A stretch of DNA of 64,000 nucleotides from positions 4,261,001 to 4,325,000 of the forward strand of contig JHVA01000001.1 in assembly GCA_000688615.1 (NCBI GenBank). Reading direction: 5' to 3'. Below, in pieces: positions 42,099 to 51,494 of the stretch. Each line of letters opens with the position of its first letter. The stretch's first letter is position 1. The notes under the pieces are model-generated. The model did not search any database. It was not told the DNA's origin and worked only from the letters and a program-made list of their open reading frames with translations. This DNA comes from Acidobacteriaceae bacterium KBS 146. GTDB lineage: Bacteria > Acidobacteriota > Terriglobia > Terriglobales > Acidobacteriaceae. The position numbers were made by a program, and so were the translations under genes.

Positions 42099-44003
42099 TC
42101 AGTTTGTGATCGTTATCGGAGCGGATATCAGTTGAGCGCTTGCAGCGGGAAGCAAGGAGCGATGCGGACTTGTTTCCATATTGGCTTTTCCGTCAACCAC
42201 CGAGGTAATGACAAACAGGTAGGTCGTTCCGGACGACAGCAGGCCAGGCGGCACGGTCATCGAGGTCTTTGCAGTGCTCAACGTAGCCGTAGCGGAAAAA
42301 AGTGCGGATGTGCCGGTCCCGCTGATTACCGCGCCGCCCGACGGGTTTCCGACCGGGAATGTGGCGACCGTGCCGACTATCGTGCCCGGCGATGTGCCAA
42401 CGGGGAACCTGCCGCCCGGTGATGTGCCGCCCAGCGATGTGCCGCTCGGCGGTGTTGTCGGGCTCATGATGGCCACGGTATAGCCGACCGGTGTTCCAAT
42501 CGTGGGCGGATCCCAACTGAGCGTCACCGTTGTGCCGTTGATCGTGCTGGCGGTGAAGAGGTCGGCGCCGTTGATCTTCGGGTTCTGCACGGCCGAAAGC
42601 AGAGGCTTGACTGTGGCGGTTGGCAGCGAGGTTGTCTGGGTGTTGAGCAGATTGAAGTTTTGAGTACTTCCTCCGGGCGTAGGAAGAGCCACCGAGGCGG
42701 TCTGGCAGACGCGGAAGGTGCGTCTCCAGGCGGAAGAGAATGGATCGCTGTAGTGCACGGTCCCGGCCTCCACGTCGGCTGTCAAAGGCTGATTCGCGGG
42801 GCTGGAGGGTGTGAGGAGACCCGAGAAGCCTCCGCTGGCGGCGCCTCCGCCGGTGCAGTCTCCACTGGTCCAGAGAAGATCAACCGGTTTTGAGCTTGAT
42901 ACGTTTGGACCGTCGGCCGGGATATAGGGCTGTACGGAGAGGTAGAAGCTGCCTCCCAGGGCGGTTGGCGCGGCCGGAGCAATGTGATCGAACAGGGGAG
43001 CCCACGCGGAACCCTGGACGCTGAGGTTAATTGAAGTTTGAACTGCGGGATTCAGTGCTCCGCTGATCGTATTGGGGCCACCGGTGGTCAGGGACAGGTT
43101 CGACAGCGTAAGTGAAGGTCCCATCACGTATCCATTGATGGATCCAAACGCAGCCGGTTCGTACTGCCTCACGAACGCATTCTTTACCGCGGAAAAATCA
43201 AGATTGCTGTCAATCCCAAATCCTCCGGAGAATGTGGTGGAACCTGAATTCGTCGGACTCCGATAGGCCGGAAAGAAGCTTTCGAGAACATCGAATTGAA
43301 ACAGTCCGGGCGTAGCCGTGGGATCCAACGAGGTGAAGTTAAAGTTGAGGTACGTCGTCGTGGGGGTCGGAGTGGTGGGAGTGGCGGTTGAGACAAAGAT
43401 GTCGCTGCCGATGTCGAAGGTGCTGCTGCTTGTCCAGTATGTGTCGCGCGGTCCGAGCTTCAACCAGTAGTAGCCGGCGGGCACGCTGGGAATCTCGAAG
43501 GCACCATTGGCTCCGGCGGTTCCGGAGAATGACTTGAAGGAGCCATCCGGTTGTGGCACGAGCGCTTGAACGTAGGCGTTCAGAGGACTCCAATCGAAGG
43601 GAGCATTTATTGGGCCGGTTGTGGTCCACAACGTGTCAATGCGGCTGATGCGGATAGTACCGGATGGGGTCACTGTCCAGGACTGCGTTGCCGATGGTCC
43701 GCCTGAGGCGTTCGCCGTTACGGTGAAGCTGTTTGGAGTGCGGGATTGTTGCGCTGTGGGTGTCCACGAGACAGCGTTTCCGCTGAGTGTCGCTCCTGCG
43801 GGTGCGTTCGATAAGGAGAATGTAACCGCTGTGCCGGTGGCCGTAAGTGGATAGCTGTACGGTGACCCCTCGGTCGCCTGGGTGACCGGCGTGCTGGTAA
43901 AGACAGGCGCAGCCGGAGCTGGAGCTGGAGTGGTGTTGCTACCGCTACAGGCTGTGAGCAGAAAAGCGATCAGCGAAACAGGTACGACACGGTATTTTGG
44001 CAA
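42099..44003 (-). CDS. Large surface lipoprotein with putative Ig-like domain
   Basis: 634 residues. The N-terminus ends in a lipobox, IAFLLTACSG (Cys19), so it is a lipidated exported protein. Residues about 35-110 (FTSTPVTQATEGSPYSYPLTATG, VTFSLSNAPAGATLSG) read as a putative He_PIG/Ig-like fold; a carboxypeptidase-like beta segment follows (NGAFEIPSVPAGYYWLKLG), then long Ser/Thr/Pro-rich parts without named domains. Near residues 525-550 there is a short Gly-Thr-Ser-Pro repeat (SLGGTSPGG, VGTSPGTIVGT). The end resembles a fibronectin-III strand pair. No catalytic motif; an adhesin or binding role is only a guess. Confidence 0.7.
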   Translation of the reverse strand: MPKYRVVPVSLIAFLLTACSGSNTTPAPAPAAPVFTSTPVTQATEGSPYSYPLTATGTAVTFSLSNAPAGATLSGNAVSWTPTAQQSRTPNSFTVTANASGGPSATQSWTVTPSGTIRISRIDTLWTTTGPINAPFDWSPLNAYVQALVPQPDGSFKSFSGTAGANGAFEIPSVPAGYYWLKLGPRDTYWTSSSTFDIGSDIFVSTATPTTPTPTTTYLNFNFTSLDPTATPGLFQFDVLESFFPAYRSPTNSGSTTFSGGFGIDSNLDFSAVKNAFVRQYEPAAFGSINGYVMGPSLTLSNLSLTTGGPNTISGALNPAVQTSINLSVQGSAWAPLFDHIAPAAPTALGGSFYLSVQPYIPADGPNVSSSKPVDLLWTSGDCTGGGAASGGFSGLLTPSSPANQPLTADVEAGTVHYSDPFSSAWRRTFRVCQTASVALPTPGGSTQNFNLLNTQTTSLPTATVKPLLSAVQNPKINGADLFTASTINGTTVTLSWDPPTIGTPVGYTVAIMSPTTPPSGTSLGGTSPGGRFPVGTSPGTIVGTVATFPVGNPSGGAVISGTGTSALFSATATLSTAKTSMTVPPGLLSSGTTYLFVITSVVDGKANMETSPHRSLLPAASAQLISAPITITN

Positions 44004-44104
44004 AAGGCGACTTCCCAGGAATGCAATGGTGATGCCGGTTCAGTTTGAAGGGGTGCAGGGCAAATTTCAAGGGAAATGTAAGCGGTGAGACCGCGTGTTT
44101 GGGT

Positions 44105-44200
44105 ACCAGCGTGATGGTCGGAGCTGATGGGAAGACCGCGGATCCTTCGACTGCGCCCTGCGGGCTCGGCTCAGGATGACACGATTTTGTGATGGGTTGG
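44105..44200 (+). repeat. REP-like dispersed repeat, copy B
   Basis: Near-identical to copy A (one mismatch in the 47-base core 44141-44187), same orientation, in the 258-base spacer between the lipoprotein gene and the 44262-44837 gene. The flanks also match (ACC-AGCGTGATGG against ACCCGGCGTGATGG). Confidence 0.75.
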
Positions 44201-44261
44201 CTGTTCCTCGCAAGGAGCGCCCGCAGGAGGAGTTCTTCCATACGTTCAACGGCATCCAGCC

Positions 44262-44837
44262 TTATGTGCTTTGCGCGGTTTCCTCAGCGGACTTCCGTGC
44301 AGCAGCCAAGACCGCGGGATAGGTGTACGGAGACCATTTCATTACGTATCCATTGCCAAGCTCCGTGGTGAACTTGAACCGGTAGGCGTCCGGGTGTTCT
44401 GCGCCAGTCGATTGCTCATGCTCCCACATGACATGCTGATGCTTTACCCATGCGGCGTGCATGTTCCTCATCATGTGATACATGAAATAGATGGAAGCGT
44501 GAGCTTTGCCTTCGGTGTCGTCCGGCGTGAACTGAACGTAGCCGTAGTTTGGATCCTCCCCCTGGCAGGAGCCCCTGGTCACGATACCGGGGATACTGTT
44601 CATCAGCTTGATGAGATCGATCACACCTTTGTCGATCTCGACTGATTCGCCCGAAGCCAGCTTCAGCGTGACTGATGGGTGACCGAACGAGACGTAACCC
44701 TCACGCAACGACTCCCCCGACCGGGTCTGATTTGATTCTTTGAACAACATCATCTTAGGGTAAACGCCTCTTCGCTTTCCGTCCTGAGGAAGATCATCAG
44801 CTGGCGAGCCGTCGTCGCTCGTCTCTGATGAATCCAC
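44262..44837 (-). CDS. Unknown cytosolic protein with IVTRGSCQG motif
   Basis: 191 residues, not recognised. No signal peptide or membrane segment. The N-terminal ~40 residues are polar and probably disordered. A conserved-looking core follows: SVTLKLASGESVEIDKGVIDLIKLMN, then IPGIVTRGSCQGED (a Cys in a tight turn), NYGYVQFT, and several His/Met-rich helices (SIYFMYHMMRNMHAAWVKHQ). The IxTxxSCxG pattern loosely recalls the Tyw3/Taw3 family, but the rest does not. A shorter start at the Met pair around residue 29 is possible. Confidence 0.6.
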   Translation of the reverse strand: MDSSETSDDGSPADDLPQDGKRRGVYPKMMLFKESNQTRSGESLREGYVSFGHPSVTLKLASGESVEIDKGVIDLIKLMNSIPGIVTRGSCQGEDPNYGYVQFTPDDTEGKAHASIYFMYHMMRNMHAAWVKHQHVMWEHEQSTGAEHPDAYRFKFTTELGNGYVMKWSPYTYPAVLAAARKSAEETAQST

Positions 44838-44942
44838 CCTGCAAAAATATGGGCTTCCCTCACTTCGCTATGCTCGGAACGACCCTATTTGCGTTAAGAG
44901 AAGAGCGGCGAGGACGGTCGCGGATGGAGGGCGCATCGACGG

Positions 44943-44965
44943 GTCTCCGTGACGGAGACAGTATA
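44943..44965 (-). promoter_or_regulatory. Possible promoter -10 with adjoining hairpin, upstream of the 44837 gene
   Basis: On the minus strand TATACT (44965-44960) is followed at once by the perfect 7-bp hairpin GTCTCCG-TCA-CGGAGAC (44959-44943). No good -35 is visible at 16-18 bases. It could be a start-site operator or the end structure of the upstream SPOR gene; weak call. Confidence 0.25.
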
Positions 44966-45016
44966 GGCGGATGGGGAGGAAAACTCGCGTAAAGATCAGG
45001 TTATCGGCGAAGGCTG

Positions 45017-45724
45017 TTACTTGACGATAGCGTTGTAGCCGTCGGCGCTGAGACGCTGCTTCATGGCATCGGCTTCCTTGCGGCTGGCGAAGGGGCCGAG
45101 CTGGATGTGAATGAGCTTGTCCTGTGGTTCGTGGCGAACGGCTACCGTATAGCCCTTGCGCTTGAGGGCGCTGGCGAGGATATCGGCATCTTCCTGGTGG
45201 GAGACGGCGGCGATCTGAACGAGCGCGGGTGCGCCAGCGGCTGCTACGCGAGTTGCGGGCACGGGTGTGGGTGTAGCAACGGCCGGGGCTGGTGTCCTGA
45301 CGGCTACCACGGCGGGCTTAAGCTGTGGGGTTGACTGGGAGACAGAGGCGCGCTCTAGATGGGGTTTGGTGGCGGCTGGAGTTGGAGTGCTTACGGGCGC
45401 GGGTGCAGCGTCGCCGGAGCTGGTTTCGTCAGAGCTTTGTGCCGCGGCTGCGTCTGCGGGAGTGAGATCGGCGGACGAGTTTGAGAGTCCGGGGGCGGGC
45501 TTGGCATTGCCGGAGGTCTTGAGAGGCGCGGTGTCGTTATTGTCCGCGGCGGTGGCGGCTGCAGTTCCAGACCGGTGACCCATGCTGTAGCCGAAGCCGA
45601 AGAAGATGGCACAGATGATGGCCAGGAGAAAGAAGATACCGAGCAGCGTGGATGGGCTGAGCGAGATCTCTCGGTCGGAGGAGGCGTTGTCGAGGTCGTC
45701 GTCTTCGATGTAGCGGGAGTTCAC
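45017..45724 (-). CDS. SPOR-domain membrane protein
   Basis: 235 residues. A short acidic cytoplasmic tail, one transmembrane helix at about 27-47 (LLGIFFLLAIICAIFFGFGY), a long Ala/Pro/Thr linker (50-155) and a C-terminal SPOR domain (VQIAAVSHQEDADILASALKRKGYTV, LIHIQLGPFASRKEADAMKQRL). SPOR domains bind denuded septal peptidoglycan, so a division-site role is likely. It is 40 bases downstream of the slipin gene on the same strand. Confidence 0.87.
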   Translation of the reverse strand: MNSRYIEDDDLDNASSDREISLSPSTLLGIFFLLAIICAIFFGFGYSMGHRSGTAAATAADNNDTAPLKTSGNAKPAPGLSNSSADLTPADAAAAQSSDETSSGDAAPAPVSTPTPAATKPHLERASVSQSTPQLKPAVVAVRTPAPAVATPTPVPATRVAAAGAPALVQIAAVSHQEDADILASALKRKGYTVAVRHEPQDKLIHIQLGPFASRKEADAMKQRLSADGYNAIVK

Positions 45725-45764
45725 GGTCGGATCCTTCGGTCGGCAGGAGCCATCGTGAAGGCGC

Positions 45765-46622
45765 CTACTCTATGGGTTCGGTGGGCGAAGGCCTCGCGGG
45801 AGGAGTGACAGGAGCCTGCACGACGCCGGTCCCGCCCTGATGCCCGAAGGGGGCCTTCGCAGCGTCCGCGGTCTGGACTGTTTTATTCAATAGGTTCATG
45901 AGCTCCATGGGAAGCGGAAAAACGATGGTCGTATTCTTCTCGACACCTATCTCGGTAAGTGTTTGGAGATAACGGAGTTGGAGGGTCATGGGCTGGGTAG
46001 CCATGAGAGCAGCGGCGTCGACGAGCTTTTGGGCGGCATTAAATTCGCCTTCGGCATGGATGATTTTGGCGCGGCGCTCGCGCTCGGCCTCAGCCTGTTT
46101 CGCCATGGCGCGGAGCATGCTCTCGGGAAGGTCGACTTGTTTGACCTCTACGGAGACGACTTTGACTCCGAAGGGAGCGGTGTGGCCGTCGATGATGGTC
46201 TGGATGCGCTGGTTGAGGCGGTCACGGTGGGCGAGCAATTCGTCGAGCTCGACCTCGCCCAGGACGGAGCGGAGCGTGGTCTGGGCGAACTGACTGGTCT
46301 GGTAGATGTAGTTGGCGACTTCGATGACGGCCCTGGTGGGATCGATGACGCGAAGCGTAATAACGGCGTTGACCTTAAGGGTGACGTTGTCGCGGGTGAT
46401 GATGTCCTGCGGGGGGACCTCCATCGCCTCCTGGCGGAGGGAGACCCGGACGATCTGGTCGAGGGGGCGAAAGACGAGGATGACTCCGGGGCCCTTGGCC
46501 TGCTCCCGAACGCGGCCCAGACGGAAGACGACGGCTCGTTCGTATTCGCGGAGGATCTTTATTGAACTGATGAGGTAGAGGGCAAGGATGGCAAGGATGA
46601 GGAGAACAGGTGTATCGATCAC
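45765..46622 (-). CDS. Slipin / stomatin-like SPFH membrane protein
   Basis: 285 residues. N-terminal hydrophobic anchor ([17 protein letters not shown]), then a complete SPFH (band 7) domain: [109 protein letters not shown]. It makes membrane-bound oligomers that organise domains or restrain proteases. Bacterial slipins are often paired with an NfeD gene; none is adjacent here. Followed by the SPOR gene. Confidence 0.9.
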   Translation of the reverse strand: MIDTPVLLILAILALYLISSIKILREYERAVVFRLGRVREQAKGPGVILVFRPLDQIVRVSLRQEAMEVPPQDIITRDNVTLKVNAVITLRVIDPTRAVIEVANYIYQTSQFAQTTLRSVLGEVELDELLAHRDRLNQRIQTIIDGHTAPFGVKVVSVEVKQVDLPESMLRAMAKQAEAERERRAKIIHAEGEFNAAQKLVDAAALMATQPMTLQLRYLQTLTEIGVEKNTTIVFPLPMELMNLLNKTVQTADAAKAPFGHQGGTGVVQAPVTPPARPSPTEPIE

Positions 46623-46902
46623 AGAAACCTCGTATGGACCGCCGATGTGATTGTACGCGGATCGGTTGCCGATGGCTGATGGGGTCGTGGGCCGCGCAAA
46701 ATGCGGGGACCTTGCTGCCCACGGAATGACAGCTCTTTTTGATCCAGACGACGCCTTCGCTTCATTGCCGCATGGAATGACCCCTGCACAGTAGGGCTAC
46801 GCGGAGACGATGAATTTATGTCGGCGCGGTTGACGGTGTAGGGCCGTAGTCCTATGGTTTTGATATTGATTCGGGACTGAGACGCGTTCGATGAGGTGTG
46901 GT

Positions 46903-49647
46903 ATGGCCGACGTGGAGCAGGTGCGTCTGCGCGAAGCGAAAGACGAGGTGAAGGCGTGGAAGTTGTGGGGGCCTTACCTCAGCGAACGCCAGTGGGGGAC
47001 GGTGAGGGAGGACTACTCGCCGAATGGGGATGCGTGGAACTATTTCACTCATGACCAGGCGCGATCACGAGCCTACAGGTGGGGTGAGGATGGAATTGCA
47101 GGCATCTCGGATGATCATCAGCACCTGTGTTTTGCCGTGGCGTTATGGAACGGGAAGGATCCGATTCTGAAGGAGAGGCTCTTCGGAGTGACGAACTCGG
47201 AGGGCAATCACGGAGAAGATGTTAAGGAGTACTACTTCTACCTGGATTCGACGCCGACACACTCGTACATGAAGTACCTGTACAAGTACCCGCAGGAGGA
47301 GTTTCCTTATGAAGACCTGGTGAAGACGAATGCTCAACGGAGTAAGTTCGAGCAGGAATATGAGCTGATCGATACAGGAGTCTTCAACCAGGATCGTTAT
47401 TTCGATGTGTTTGTGGAGTACGCGAAGGCGGATGCGAACGAGATTCTGATAAGAATCACCGCGAATAACCGAGGCAGCGAGTCGGCGACGTTGTATCTGC
47501 AGCCGACGTTATGGTTCCGTAACGATTGGTGGAGAGGCAAGGATCAGCCGAGGCCTGAGCTGAGGGCAAAGGGTGAGACGGTGATTGCGGCCCATCATGC
47601 CCGGCTTGGAGACTATTTCCTGCATTGCGACAGCGCCGCAGAGTTGCTGTTTACGGAGAATGAATCGAACCAGAGGCGATTGTCGGGAGCGGAGAATCCC
47701 ACGCCATTTGTAAAGGATGCATTTCACGAGTACATCATTCACGGAGTGAAAGATGCCGTAAACCCTGCGCGCATCGGGACCAAGGCCGGGGCGCTCTACG
47801 TACTGAAGGTTGAAGCCGGGGGCGAGGCCGTAGTGAAGCTGAGATTGTCGCGCAACGGGGAGATTGTCGCGGGATTCGGAGCAGGCTTCGATGCGGTGTT
47901 TACGGACCGGATTCGCGAGGCGGATGAGTTTTATAAGTCGGTGTGTCCACCATCCTGTGAATCGGAAGATCAGACGATTATTCGCCAGGCTCTGGCGGGA
48001 ATGTTGTGGTCGAAGCAGTTTTATTACTTCGACCTGGATCTGTGGCTTCGAGAGCATGGTTACAGTCCGACTGGCCCGGGGCGCAAGATGACGATGCGGA
48101 ACGCGCCGTGGTTCCACATGCTGAATGCGGACGTGATCTCGATGCCGGACAAGTGGGAGTATCCCTGGTATGCAGCATGGGACCTGGCATTCCATACAGT
48201 TGCGCTGGCGATGGTGGACGTTGAGTTTGCCAAGGATCAGTTGAAGCTGATGGTCAGCGAGACCTATCTGCATCCCAACGGACAGCTGCCGGCCTATGAG
48301 TGGAACTTCGGGGACGTGAATCCCCCGGTTCATGCGTGGGCAGTACTGTATGTGTACCTGACGGAGAAGAGCCTCCATGGAGGAGAAGGCGATGTCGACT
48401 TTCTGAAGAGCTGTTTCAGCAAGCTGTTGCTGAACTTTACCTGGTGGGTGAACCGCAAGGACCGGTCGGGTCTCAATATTTTTGAGGGCGGATTTCTGGG
48501 GCTGGATAACATTGGGGTCTTCGATCGAAGCGCTCCAATACCGGATGGCGGGTATCTGGAGCAGGCGGATGGAACGGCCTGGATGGCGATGTTTTCGCAG
48601 AGCATGCTGAGTATTTCGCTGGAGCTGGCCTCGAAGGATGAGAGCTATGAAGATGTGGCGGTGAAGTTCCTGGAGCACTTCCTTTGGATTGCGGGTGCGA
48701 TGGATCCGCAGGGAGACAGCGCTAATGAGCTTTGGGATGAGCAGGACGGGTTTTTCTACGATGTTCTGTATGCTCCCGATGGGACGGGCTGCAGGTTGCG
48801 GTTGAAGTCGATGGTTGGGCTGTTACCACTGGCAGCAGTCTCGATTCTGCCGCCGGAGTTGGCGGAAAAGTATCCGCGACTTTTAGAGCGAGCGAAGAAT
48901 TTCTTCGAACGGAGGCCAGAGCTGGCGTGCAATCTGCACGAGCCGGATGTCCCGGGCGAGTATGGCCGATTTATGCTCGCGGTACTGAACCGCGACAATC
49001 TGAAACGGGTTCTGGAGCGGATGCTGGACGAGGAGCAGTTTCTGGGGCAGTATGGCATTCGTTCAATTTCGCGAGAGCATCTGGACGAGCCGTACAGCTT
49101 CGATCTGGACGGCAGGCGGTATACGGTGCAGTATGAGCCAGCGGAGTCAACTACAAGGCTGTTTGGGGGCAATTCCAACTGGCGGGGACCGGTGTGGATG
49201 CCGGTGAATGCGCTGTTGATCCGGGCCTTACTCCTGTTGTTTCAGTATTACGGGGATTCCTTTAAGGTTGAGTGCCCGAGGGGATCGGGCGTGGAGAAGA
49301 ATCTATTCGAGGTGGCGCACGAGATTGGCGACCGACTGGCGAATATCTTCCGTTACAACGAGAAGGGGAGAAGACCCGTCCATGGAGACACGGAGAAGTT
49401 TCAGACAGATCCGCACTGGAAGGATTATCTTCTGTTTTATGAGTATTTCCACGGCGATAACGGGGCGGGGATCGGGGCAAGCCATCAAACGGGATGGACA
49501 GGCCTGATTGCGCGTTTCCTGCACCTTTTCGACAGTGTGAAGGCGAACGATGTGTTGAATGAAGGCTCCGGAGCCATGATGCGCTCCAAGCCGCTGGCTG
49601 CGACGGAAGCAGTCATTCCGGGAGAAACGCCTGTTGCTGCTCAGTGA
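46903..49647 (+). CDS. GH63-like glucosidase (MGH1 / mannosyl-oligosaccharide glucosidase type)
   Basis: 914 residues, no signal peptide, so probably cytosolic. An N-terminal beta-sandwich domain (LWGPYLSERQWGTVREDYSPNGDAWNYFTHDQARSRAYRWGEDG) is followed by an (alpha/alpha)6 barrel: WYAAWDLAFHTVALAMVD, AYEWNFGDVNPPVHAWA, DGTAWMAMFSQSML, and GGNSNWRGPVWMPVNALLI, all familiar from GH63 and related inverting enzymes. The Asp in YAAWDLAFH and acids in the NWRGPVW region are the likely catalytic pair. The substrate (kojibiose, glucosylglycerate or similar) is not readable. The start is the ATG at 46903 behind GAGGTGTGG; an ATG 12 bases earlier is alternative. Confidence 0.85.
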   Translation: MADVEQVRLREAKDEVKAWKLWGPYLSERQWGTVREDYSPNGDAWNYFTHDQARSRAYRWGEDGIAGISDDHQHLCFAVALWNGKDPILKERLFGVTNSEGNHGEDVKEYYFYLDSTPTHSYMKYLYKYPQEEFPYEDLVKTNAQRSKFEQEYELIDTGVFNQDRYFDVFVEYAKADANEILIRITANNRGSESATLYLQPTLWFRNDWWRGKDQPRPELRAKGETVIAAHHARLGDYFLHCDSAAELLFTENESNQRRLSGAENPTPFVKDAFHEYIIHGVKDAVNPARIGTKAGALYVLKVEAGGEAVVKLRLSRNGEIVAGFGAGFDAVFTDRIREADEFYKSVCPPSCESEDQTIIRQALAGMLWSKQFYYFDLDLWLREHGYSPTGPGRKMTMRNAPWFHMLNADVISMPDKWEYPWYAAWDLAFHTVALAMVDVEFAKDQLKLMVSETYLHPNGQLPAYEWNFGDVNPPVHAWAVLYVYLTEKSLHGGEGDVDFLKSCFSKLLLNFTWWVNRKDRSGLNIFEGGFLGLDNIGVFDRSAPIPDGGYLEQADGTAWMAMFSQSMLSISLELASKDESYEDVAVKFLEHFLWIAGAMDPQGDSANELWDEQDGFFYDVLYAPDGTGCRLRLKSMVGLLPLAAVSILPPELAEKYPRLLERAKNFFERRPELACNLHEPDVPGEYGRFMLAVLNRDNLKRVLERMLDEEQFLGQYGIRSISREHLDEPYSFDLDGRRYTVQYEPAESTTRLFGGNSNWRGPVWMPVNALLIRALLLLFQYYGDSFKVECPRGSGVEKNLFEVAHEIGDRLANIFRYNEKGRRPVHGDTEKFQTDPHWKDYLLFYEYFHGDNGAGIGASHQTGWTGLIARFLHLFDSVKANDVLNEGSGAMMRSKPLAATEAVIPGETPVAAQ

Positions 49648-49820
49648 GTTGCGGCATGCGAATCGGATCAATCTCTGATTCCCGGCGAAGTGCAGGCGGA
49701 AAGCACTGGTCGATTTGGAAGCTGTCTGTAAAATGATGAACAACAGACCCGCGCTCAAACCGAAATTTACCTTGTGGTAATGCAACCCGCCGCTTTTGTG
49801 GCTCTCTCTGGGGGTTCGTA

Positions 49821-51494
49821 ATGTCACCTGCAAGCTTTGATGGACTAAGGATTTTGTCGCTCGAGTCACGAAGGGCGAACGAGATGGCGAAGCTGATCCG
49901 AACGTTCGGAGGCGAGCCTTTTGTGGTTGCTGCGATGCGTGAGATTTCGCTGGAATCGAACGGCAAGGCTCTTGATTTTGCGGAAAAGCTGATTGCCGGC
50001 GAGTTTGACCTGGTGATCTTTCTGACCGGAGTGGGCGTACGCACCCTTGCGAAGATTGTCGAGGAAGCGGGCCGCCGCGAAGAATTTCTAGCGGCGCTCA
50101 AAAAGACCCGCATCGCAGCGCGAGGCCCGAAGCCGGTAGCGGCACTGAAGGAGCTAGGGGTTCCGGTTGCGGTTGTAGCTCCTGAGCCGAACACCTGGCG
50201 GGAGATGGTTGAAGCTATCGAGAGAGAATTTGGCGCTGGCTTGTCGGGTTTCCGTGTCGCCGTGCAGGAATACGGCACCTCGAATCCGGATCTGTTGGAG
50301 GCGCTGGCTGAAAAGGCGGCCACTGTGACCAAGGTTCCTGTCTATCAATGGGCTTTGCCGGAGGACCTTCAACCTCTACGCGAGGCCGTATTGGGAATCG
50401 TGAGCGGAAGCATCGATGTCGTTTTGTTTACGACGGGGGTTCAGGCGATTCATCTGTTCCAGATTGCGGAGCAGATGGACTCTGTTGACGAGTTGCGAAA
50501 GGGGCTTCGGGGAGTCGTGGTGGCCTCGATCGGCCCTGCGACCACCGAGACACTCCATGAATACGGGATTCGTCCCGACTTTGAGCCCTCGCACCCGAAG
50601 ATGGGTTTTCTGGTGAACGAAGCGGCTCAACTGGCAGGCAAACTGGTTGAAGAGAAAAAGAAAAATGATGCGCCGAGCCTGGGCACGCGGCAGTCAGGAT
50701 TGCGGGTCGCTATTTCCAAATCCACGGGAGCGAGTGCGGTTCCTGCGGAGAGTCGCAGCGCGGACAGCACTCAGGCGATTGCGCCTATCGATTTTCTTCA
50801 CGAGATTACGAGCCGTATCGCTTCGGCGGATTCGTTCCACAAGGTTCTGGGAAGAATTGTGGACTTCGTCACGACGATCATTCCCTGTGACTCGTGTTTT
50901 ATCTACGTGCTCGAGGGCGACAAGCTCACGCTGAGATCCTCCAAGAATCCACACGCTGATGTTGTCGATCATCTCGGTATCAAGATGGGGCAAGGTATCA
51001 CGGGCTGGGTGGCAGAGCACCGTGAGCCGGTTGTGCTGGCGGCGAATGCATCGGAAGATCCGCGGTTCAAGCTGTTCAAGAATCTGCCGGAAGACCGATT
51101 TGAGGCGATGCTCTCAACGCCGATTCTTTGCGCAAGCAAGGTGGTTGGAGTTATCAACCTGCAGCACCGCCTTTCGTATCAACACACCACGAATGAGGTT
51201 CGTTTGCTTTCGACCATTGGTTATCTGGTGGGAGCCGAAGTCGAGCGTGCGCGATTGGAGAATGAGAATGTGCAGCTAGCCGGAAGGCTGGAGGCACGCA
51301 AGGCAGTGGAACGCGCGAAGGGGATTCTGCAGCGCGATATGCGTGTCGGGGAAGAGGAGGCCTACCGCATGATGCAGCGGGAGAGCCGTCAACGGAGAAA
51401 GTCGATGCTGGAGATTGCGGAAGCGATTCTGTTGGGCGAGGAGATTCGCAAAGGGCAGATGGCGGCAGAGCAGAAGCCTGCTACAGGAAACTGA
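49821..51494 (+). CDS. Uroporphyrinogen-III synthase domain fused to GAF and ANTAR domains
   Basis: 557 residues in three parts. Residues about 5-270 are a HemD fold (SLESRRANEMAKLIRTFGGEPF, DLVIFLTGVGVRTL, VAVQEYGTSNPDLLEALAEK, VLFTTGVQAIHLFQIAE, SIGPATTETL). A linker follows; residues about 323-485 are a GAF sensor domain (ADSFHKVLGRIVDFVTTIIPCDSCFIYVLEGD, LGIKMGQGITGWVAEHREPVVLAANASEDPRF). Residues about 487-542 are ANTAR (RLEARKAVERAKGILQRDM, EEEAYRMMQRESRQRRKSMLEIAEAIL), an RNA-binding antiterminator module. It looks like a regulator that reads a tetrapyrrole or redox signal and acts on transcripts. It could still make uroporphyrinogen III, but no other haem gene is adjacent. Its stop touches that of the opposite-strand gene. 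Confidence 0.86.
   Translation: MSPASFDGLRILSLESRRANEMAKLIRTFGGEPFVVAAMREISLESNGKALDFAEKLIAGEFDLVIFLTGVGVRTLAKIVEEAGRREEFLAALKKTRIAARGPKPVAALKELGVPVAVVAPEPNTWREMVEAIEREFGAGLSGFRVAVQEYGTSNPDLLEALAEKAATVTKVPVYQWALPEDLQPLREAVLGIVSGSIDVVLFTTGVQAIHLFQIAEQMDSVDELRKGLRGVVVASIGPATTETLHEYGIRPDFEPSHPKMGFLVNEAAQLAGKLVEEKKKNDAPSLGTRQSGLRVAISKSTGASAVPAESRSADSTQAIAPIDFLHEITSRIASADSFHKVLGRIVDFVTTIIPCDSCFIYVLEGDKLTLRSSKNPHADVVDHLGIKMGQGITGWVAEHREPVVLAANASEDPRFKLFKNLPEDRFEAMLSTPILCASKVVGVINLQHRLSYQHTTNEVRLLSTIGYLVGAEVERARLENENVQLAGRLEARKAVERAKGILQRDMRVGEEEAYRMMQRESRQRRKSMLEIAEAILLGEEIRKGQMAAEQKPATGN

Noticed and set aside
42380..42470. Tandem repeat GATGTGCC(G)CC..., considered as a CRISPR-like or minisatellite element
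   Set aside because: The units are short, degenerate and in frame with the Gly-Thr-Ser-Pro stretch of the lipoprotein, so they are a coding repeat; there are no spacers.
47509..48678. Minus-strand open frame of 389 codons
   Set aside because: Antisense to the GH63-like gene, with no ribosome-binding site and no domain.
49648..49820. ANTAR-type two-hairpin antiterminator in the leader of the HemD-GAF-ANTAR gene
   Set aside because: Only one short stem (TTACC/GGTAA) is visible and its loop lacks the expected hexaloop; not enough to call.
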